DNA of 64,000 nt from Brachionus manjavacas. Taxonomy: Eukaryota > Rotifera > Eurotatoria > Ploima > Brachionidae. Shown here piece by piece: positions 59,381 through 64,000 of the stretch. The stretch is from contig JAHQIY010000007.1 in assembly GCA_019054805.1 (NCBI GenBank), forward strand, positions 3,229,501 through 3,293,500. The letters run 5' to 3'. The position numbers and the translations under genes were made by a program. The notes under the pieces were generated by a model. It saw only the letters and a program-made list of their open reading frames with translations, did no database searches and was not told where the DNA came from. Position 1 is the stretch's first letter, and every line of letters starts with the position of its first letter.

Positions 59381-62300
59381 TTGTTAAAATTCAATATGGA
59401 AGTTAGCCAAAATTTGCAGCTAACTCAAGGCGATATAAATAATAACACGACTCTACCGAAATCATCGAGCAAATTGCACGCGTCCTCCACTTCTTCTGCA
59501 ATCCTAAAACCAAGCGATATTGAATATAGTCTAATAAAGAAATCGAATACCACTAATCAGCTTAATGCTGCTGCTGCTGAATCCAAGAGCAATGAAGTTC
59601 TGCTGCCCAATGCTACTAATGATAACAGCGATTTGGATAGTGAAAATGAATTTTCTAGCTCATTTAAAAATAGTGTAAATAAAAGCATGCCAAATGATAA
59701 GACCAGTAAGTTATACGTACTTTTTTGACTATTAACTATTTCTGATAGCTTTTTGATTTTTTTTTATTTAAAAAAAATTTCTTTGCATTCTTTTGTTCAA
59801 TTTGATCAATTTTTTTATCTACTAAATGAAGAATTTGTTTTTGATCACGTCCTAAATTTATTTCTCACTTTAGAAAATTGATATTAACTAAATTGAAATT
59901 TTACAACTTTTCATTTTAGTAAATAAGCCTAAAATTCAAGTTAATTAATTTTGAATTTAAGTGCCGACTAAGTCAAAAATCTTTTTGATTTTTTTCAAAA
60001 TTAAAATAACTTAACTTGGTCTTTACGATATTGTCAACACTAAATATTTTGATTTGAATCGTTAATATAGATAATTAAAAAATTGATAAAAGTCGTTTAA
60101 TTTAAAGGCTCCAAGCAAAAATTTGAAGAACATATACCACAAAATTCAGGTTACAAATTGGCTTATTTTTATTATCAAAAAATAAAACATACACACTACC
60201 TTTTTTTATTATCAAAGCCCTGCAAGGCTTCTCCGGGAATCAAATATTGATTATTTATTTTGAGAATAAGATTAATGAGAACCCTTAAGTTATCATGAAA
60301 GAATTACAAAACCCTTTTTTAAATAAATCTTTCAGCCTGTTTTTTAAGTTTAATCTAAAAATGAAGTTAAACTGGTAAAATTTTTTTAAATTTTTTTTTT
60401 AAATTAAAAAAAATTTAAATCATAAATTAGAATAAAGCTGATTTTTGATTTCTTTTTAGAATTTAGTTTAAATTTTGGAACTAACTTAGACAAACATTTG
60501 ACATTATGGATGGAAGATTAGCTAATTTAAGTTGATTTCTAAAAAAATAAAGTCTATTCGTAAAAAGATTGTCTTTTATCTTAAAGAAATTTAAGATAAA
60601 AGAAAATCTTTAAACCTGGTATTCGGGTTTAAGTGCATCGTTTATAACCAAAAATCAAAAATATACCCAGGGTTTATACCCAAAAATCAGATTCAAAAGC
60701 AGCGTTAAAAAATAAAATCTACGAGAACGCTAAATTTAGGTTTTGGTTTTAAGAGCTGGGGTAAAAATTAAAACAATTTTAAAATAAATAAATAATTTTA
60801 ATTATTTTTTTAATTACAAAAATATGAGTTTCGTATTTAGGTGCGGGTACAAAAATTAAGAAATAGTATAAAAAATCGAAATTCAAAGGTTAAAATGGTG
60901 AAAAATTTTAAAGAATCAATTCTAATCTAATCTAAAATACACTTAATCCAGCGGATAACTATGCTTCTTTTAATTTCAAAATTAATTTTTTAACGCTGCT
61001 TTTGAATCTGATTTTTGGGTATAAACCCTGGGTCTATTTTTGATTTTTGGTTATAAACGATGCACTTAAACCCGAATACCAGGTTTAAAGACATGGTCTT
61101 CTTATTAATAACACTATAACATGGGTTAGATGGTAGTCGGCGCATGGTTTAAAACCTGATATTCGGGTTTAAGGGCACGCATTTCACTGCAAGGGTATAC
61201 GGTAAGTGGTTTTGTATCTAGTGAAAAATTTCAATTTTGGAACTGATGAGTTTTTTAATTGAAAGAATTTAAAATACTGTAAAAATAAATTTTGACACTT
61301 CTAAAAAAGAAGTTTCTTTCAATTTGCAGTCTGGTATTTTTGTTTTATATAACAAAGTAAAGCATTTTACCCGATTGTTAGTAATAGCTTTAAAGGTTTC
61401 ATCGAATTCAACTGAGCAAATTGAAAACAGCTTCATTTAATCACGAAACAAATAAAAAAATATAATTTTGAAAAAAATTTGCTAAAGGTTTATTTTTCAG
61501 ATTTATTTTTGAAAAAGTTGTAAAATTTTTATTTATAAATTAATTAATTTAAATACTTTTTAACACATTTTTATTCTAGTTCAAATGTCAGTATGTTTTA
61601 AGCTAGCTAAGTATTATCTGATATCCATATTTTATGAGCCGATTCTGTTTTTTCCAGAACCTTAATTTTTCATTTGTCTCTCAACTTTTAACACTTTTAT
61701 AAATTTGAATTTAAAGTTCGAAAATCCCGCGGTAAAAATTTGTTCAAAACATTGTTCTGTTGTTTTTCTTCGTCACAACGAAGCCAATTAAAAAATAACA
61801 AAAACGGCTTAATAAACCAAACTAATGGTAAACAAAATGCTCAAGGGATCTTCAACTCGAAGAATTTGAATCCGATTAATTCGAATAACAACAACAGTAT
61901 AACAAACAATAATTTCAATTCAATAGATGTAAAAGATAGTTTGGAAATCGATAGTGGTGGAAATTTACCGAATTCAGAAACGAATCTAAATTGTGATAAT
62001 AAGCAAAGCAACAGGCTTTCGAATGAGACTAATAACTCATCTGTAAGTGTCAAATTTTTATCTTTTCCAAAGCGTTTAATTACCAGGAAGTCAGGGAAAA
62101 AAGGTTTTAAGAATTTAAGAGGTTTTGACATGAAAAATTTCTGTTCTAATTTTTTAAATCATTTGACTCAAGATACAACTCATTGAGGAATCATTCATTG
62201 AACTTGAGGTAGTGTATTTAAGCCTCGATATTTAATAAACACTAACAATTTAATTCTATTAAAAAGTTGATTAAAAAGCGACACAAAATTTAAAATTTTT

Positions 62301-63537
62301 TTAATCTTTTAGGAAAAAAACCTTTTACCTCCACTTCATCCGAGTGATGGCCATAAAAAGTGTCTAATAATCGATTTAGACGAAACCTTGGTTCACAGTT
62401 CGTTTAAGGTAAAATTTTATGATAAATTTTAGCTTTTTTTTTTGAAAATAAAAATTTATTTTATAGCAAGTTTATAACGCCGATTTTGTTGTTCCCGTTG
62501 AAATAGAGGGAACCGTGCATCAAGTTTATGTCTTGAAGCGACCATTTGTTGACGAATTTTTAAAAAAAATGGGAGAATTATTCGAATGTGTACTTTTTAC
62601 CGCTAGTTTAGCCAAAGTAAATTTTTAATTTTTTTTAAATTATTTTAAAACGATGAAATCGAAGTCACTTAGACTTCTCAACCATTTTTAAATATTTAAA
62701 ATGAATTTCTGTTTGAATACAAAGAATATATTAAAGTTAAATTCGAAAAAGAAATTTGATTCTTTTTACACTTCAATTTTATTTCTAAATTTTTAATCAA
62801 AATCTAATATGAGATATTCGAGTATAATTCAAATAAAATTTATTTAATAAATTTTTTTAATTTAAAAATGAAGTTTTTGAATATTCGAATACACATTTAT
62901 TTTAATTCTTTTAAATTTCACTTATTTGATTTTAAAAAAATATTTGTTTATATTATTTCAATAATCTAAATCTAAAAAGTATGCCGACCCAGTGGCTGAT
63001 CTGTTGGACCAGTGGGGAGTGTTCAAAGCGCGCTTATTCCGCGAAGCATGCGTTTATCACCGCGGAAATTACGTAAAAGACTTGAGTCGTCTTGGTCGGG
63101 ACTTAAGCTCGGTAATTATTTTGGACAACTCGCCAGCATCGTACATGTTTCATCCGGAAAACGCTGTATCATGCACCTCGTGGTTTGACGACATACATGA
63201 CCATGAGCTTTACGAACTAATACCGCTATTCGAGAGCCTTGCCAAAGAGGAAAGCGTTTATCCTTTACTCAGGCAGTTCAATCAAAGCCTACAAAATCAA
63301 TTTATCATGAGTCAGCCTTGTCAATCACCGCAGCAAAACGACAACAATCAGCAAGTTCCGACAGGACTTCAGTCAATTATCTATCAGCAACCGCAAGACA
63401 CCTGTGCCGGGAATACTGCTCAAACGAACAGTCTCAACTACAGTCTCAACGAGAATAAAATATTCTTATCTATAGACATGATGATGGCTAATAGACAGCA
63501 ACAGTATCAACAACAGTTGAATAACAGTAATAAATGA
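59381..63537 (+). CDS. Ctdsp: CTD small phosphatase (SCP/CTDSP family)
   Basis: Five exons (59381-59705, 61717-62042, 62313-62408, 62467-62616, 62980-63537) give 484 residues; a start at 59396 is equally possible. The N-terminal ~215 residues are Ser/Asn-rich apart from a conserved-looking [16 protein letters not shown] segment, which in vertebrate CTDSPs is a membrane-association site. The HAD phosphatase domain has the catalytic [11 protein letters not shown] (Asp 238 and 240), then [37 protein letters not shown] and [18 protein letters not shown]-type motifs. A ~90-residue Gln/Asn-rich tail after the domain is not seen in vertebrate members. The enzyme should dephosphorylate Ser5 of the RNA polymerase II CTD and repress neuronal genes or modulate SMADs. 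The exon-2 donor GTAAGT at 62043 ends coding before an apparent run-on. Confidence 0.9.
60608..61090. mobile_element. Foldback-like element in intron 1 of the phosphatase gene
   Basis: The arms 60608-60713 and 60985-61090 are 106-bp reverse complements with one mismatch (ATATAC versus ATAGAC on one strand), around a 271-bp unique centre. A partial third copy of the outer arm (containing ATTCGGGTTTAAG) lies near 61150-61177. No reading frame is present. The structure fits a foldback or MITE-type non-autonomous transposon; no target duplication was identified. Confidence 0.7.
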
Positions 63538-64000
63538 TGAATCCTTGGTTTTGTTTTAATTTAGAATTTTTTTATATATTTTTTTGCAAAATTTTAAGTT
63601 TTTTTTGTTTCGAAATTTATTTTGTTTTCGAATCACAAATTTGGTGCTAGATATTTGAAAATGTGCCTTTGATCAAGCTTTATAATTTAGAATCACTTTT
63701 AAATATGTAAAGAAACTCTCGCTTCGAAGCAAAATGAACTTTTCTTTAGTTTTATTTTCGCAAATCTTTAGGAATATTACGTTAACCGAAAAGAATCGTT
63801 CATTTTAGATTTTTTTTTAATTTGTATCGAGATCAATTTTTTTTAGAATTTTTTTTCGAAAACGGTTCCCAATAATTCAACCAAATTGTTTTTTCTTGGT
63901 TTTTTGTCGGAACAAAGCTTGTTAAAAAACTATATCATAAACATTTAATAAAAATAGTTTATTTTTTGTTCGCATTTTGTTTATTACATTCAAAAACTTT
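63538..64000 (+). other. 3' UTR of the phosphatase gene and flank
   Basis: AT-rich sequence after the stop codon with no frame. An AATAAA at 63947-63952 followed by GT/T-rich sequence is the likely polyadenylation signal, giving a 3' UTR of about 430 bp. Confidence 0.5.

Noticed and set aside
62043-62186. Extension of phosphatase exon 2 to a stop at 62186
   Set aside because: A strong GTAAGT donor at 62043 keeps phase with the catalytic exon; the rest reads as intron.

Overview
This 64-kb window is nuclear DNA from an AT-rich invertebrate animal. The genes are metazoan: a PKA/PRKX-type kinase, neurexin IV/Caspr, a heparan sulfate 3-O-sulfotransferase, NOSIP, CDK5RAP3, a Quiver-type Ly6 protein and an SCP-type phosphatase. 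Most introns are 40-80 bp with GT-AG ends, and non-coding DNA is extremely AT-rich. A rotifer-like genome would fit (short introns, AT-richness, a non-LTR element with an unusually long target duplication), but this is inference and the species is not determined. All gene models were built by hand from reading frames, splice sites and recalled family alignments.

Layout. 1-5816: no supported gene. 5817-7338 (+): five-exon PRKX-like kinase. 7617-8751 (-): mitochondrial ribosomal protein L40, with a divergent, C-terminally shortened paralogue at 11562-12251 (-). 12713-17604 (-): neurexin IV, whose last exon is 3.4 kb and much richer in GC than anything else here. 17605-38048: a 20-kb gene desert with a Tc1/mariner-like transposase relic, a LINE relic, tRNA-like remnants and small inverted repeats. 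38049-38918 (+): single-exon heparan sulfate 3-O-sulfotransferase. 39730-42022: a transposon cluster (terminal-inverted-repeat element, LINE reverse transcriptase relic, Tc1 relic). 42229-43147: two head-to-head genes in the arms of a near-perfect 257-bp inverted repeat, encoding small proteins of 15-residue Trp/Asn/His/Pro repeats that I do not recognise. 43774-47677 (-): WD40 protein whose last two exons lie beyond an apparent stop; its third intron carries a 5'-truncated LINE flanked by a 94-bp duplication. 48868-50067 (-) NOSIP and 50300-52788 (+) CDK5RAP3 are head to head. 53037-54077 (+): Ser/Thr-rich secreted-type protein made of a 57-bp coding minisatellite. 54297-54841 (-): Quiver-type Ly6 protein. 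59381-63537 (+): CTD small phosphatase, with a 106-bp inverted-repeat element in its first intron.

The genes are individually regulated housekeeping or neural/cell-surface genes and do not form one pathway. The least explained items are the palindromic gene pair, the minisatellite gene, the long duplication around the LINE, and the compositionally odd neurexin exon.
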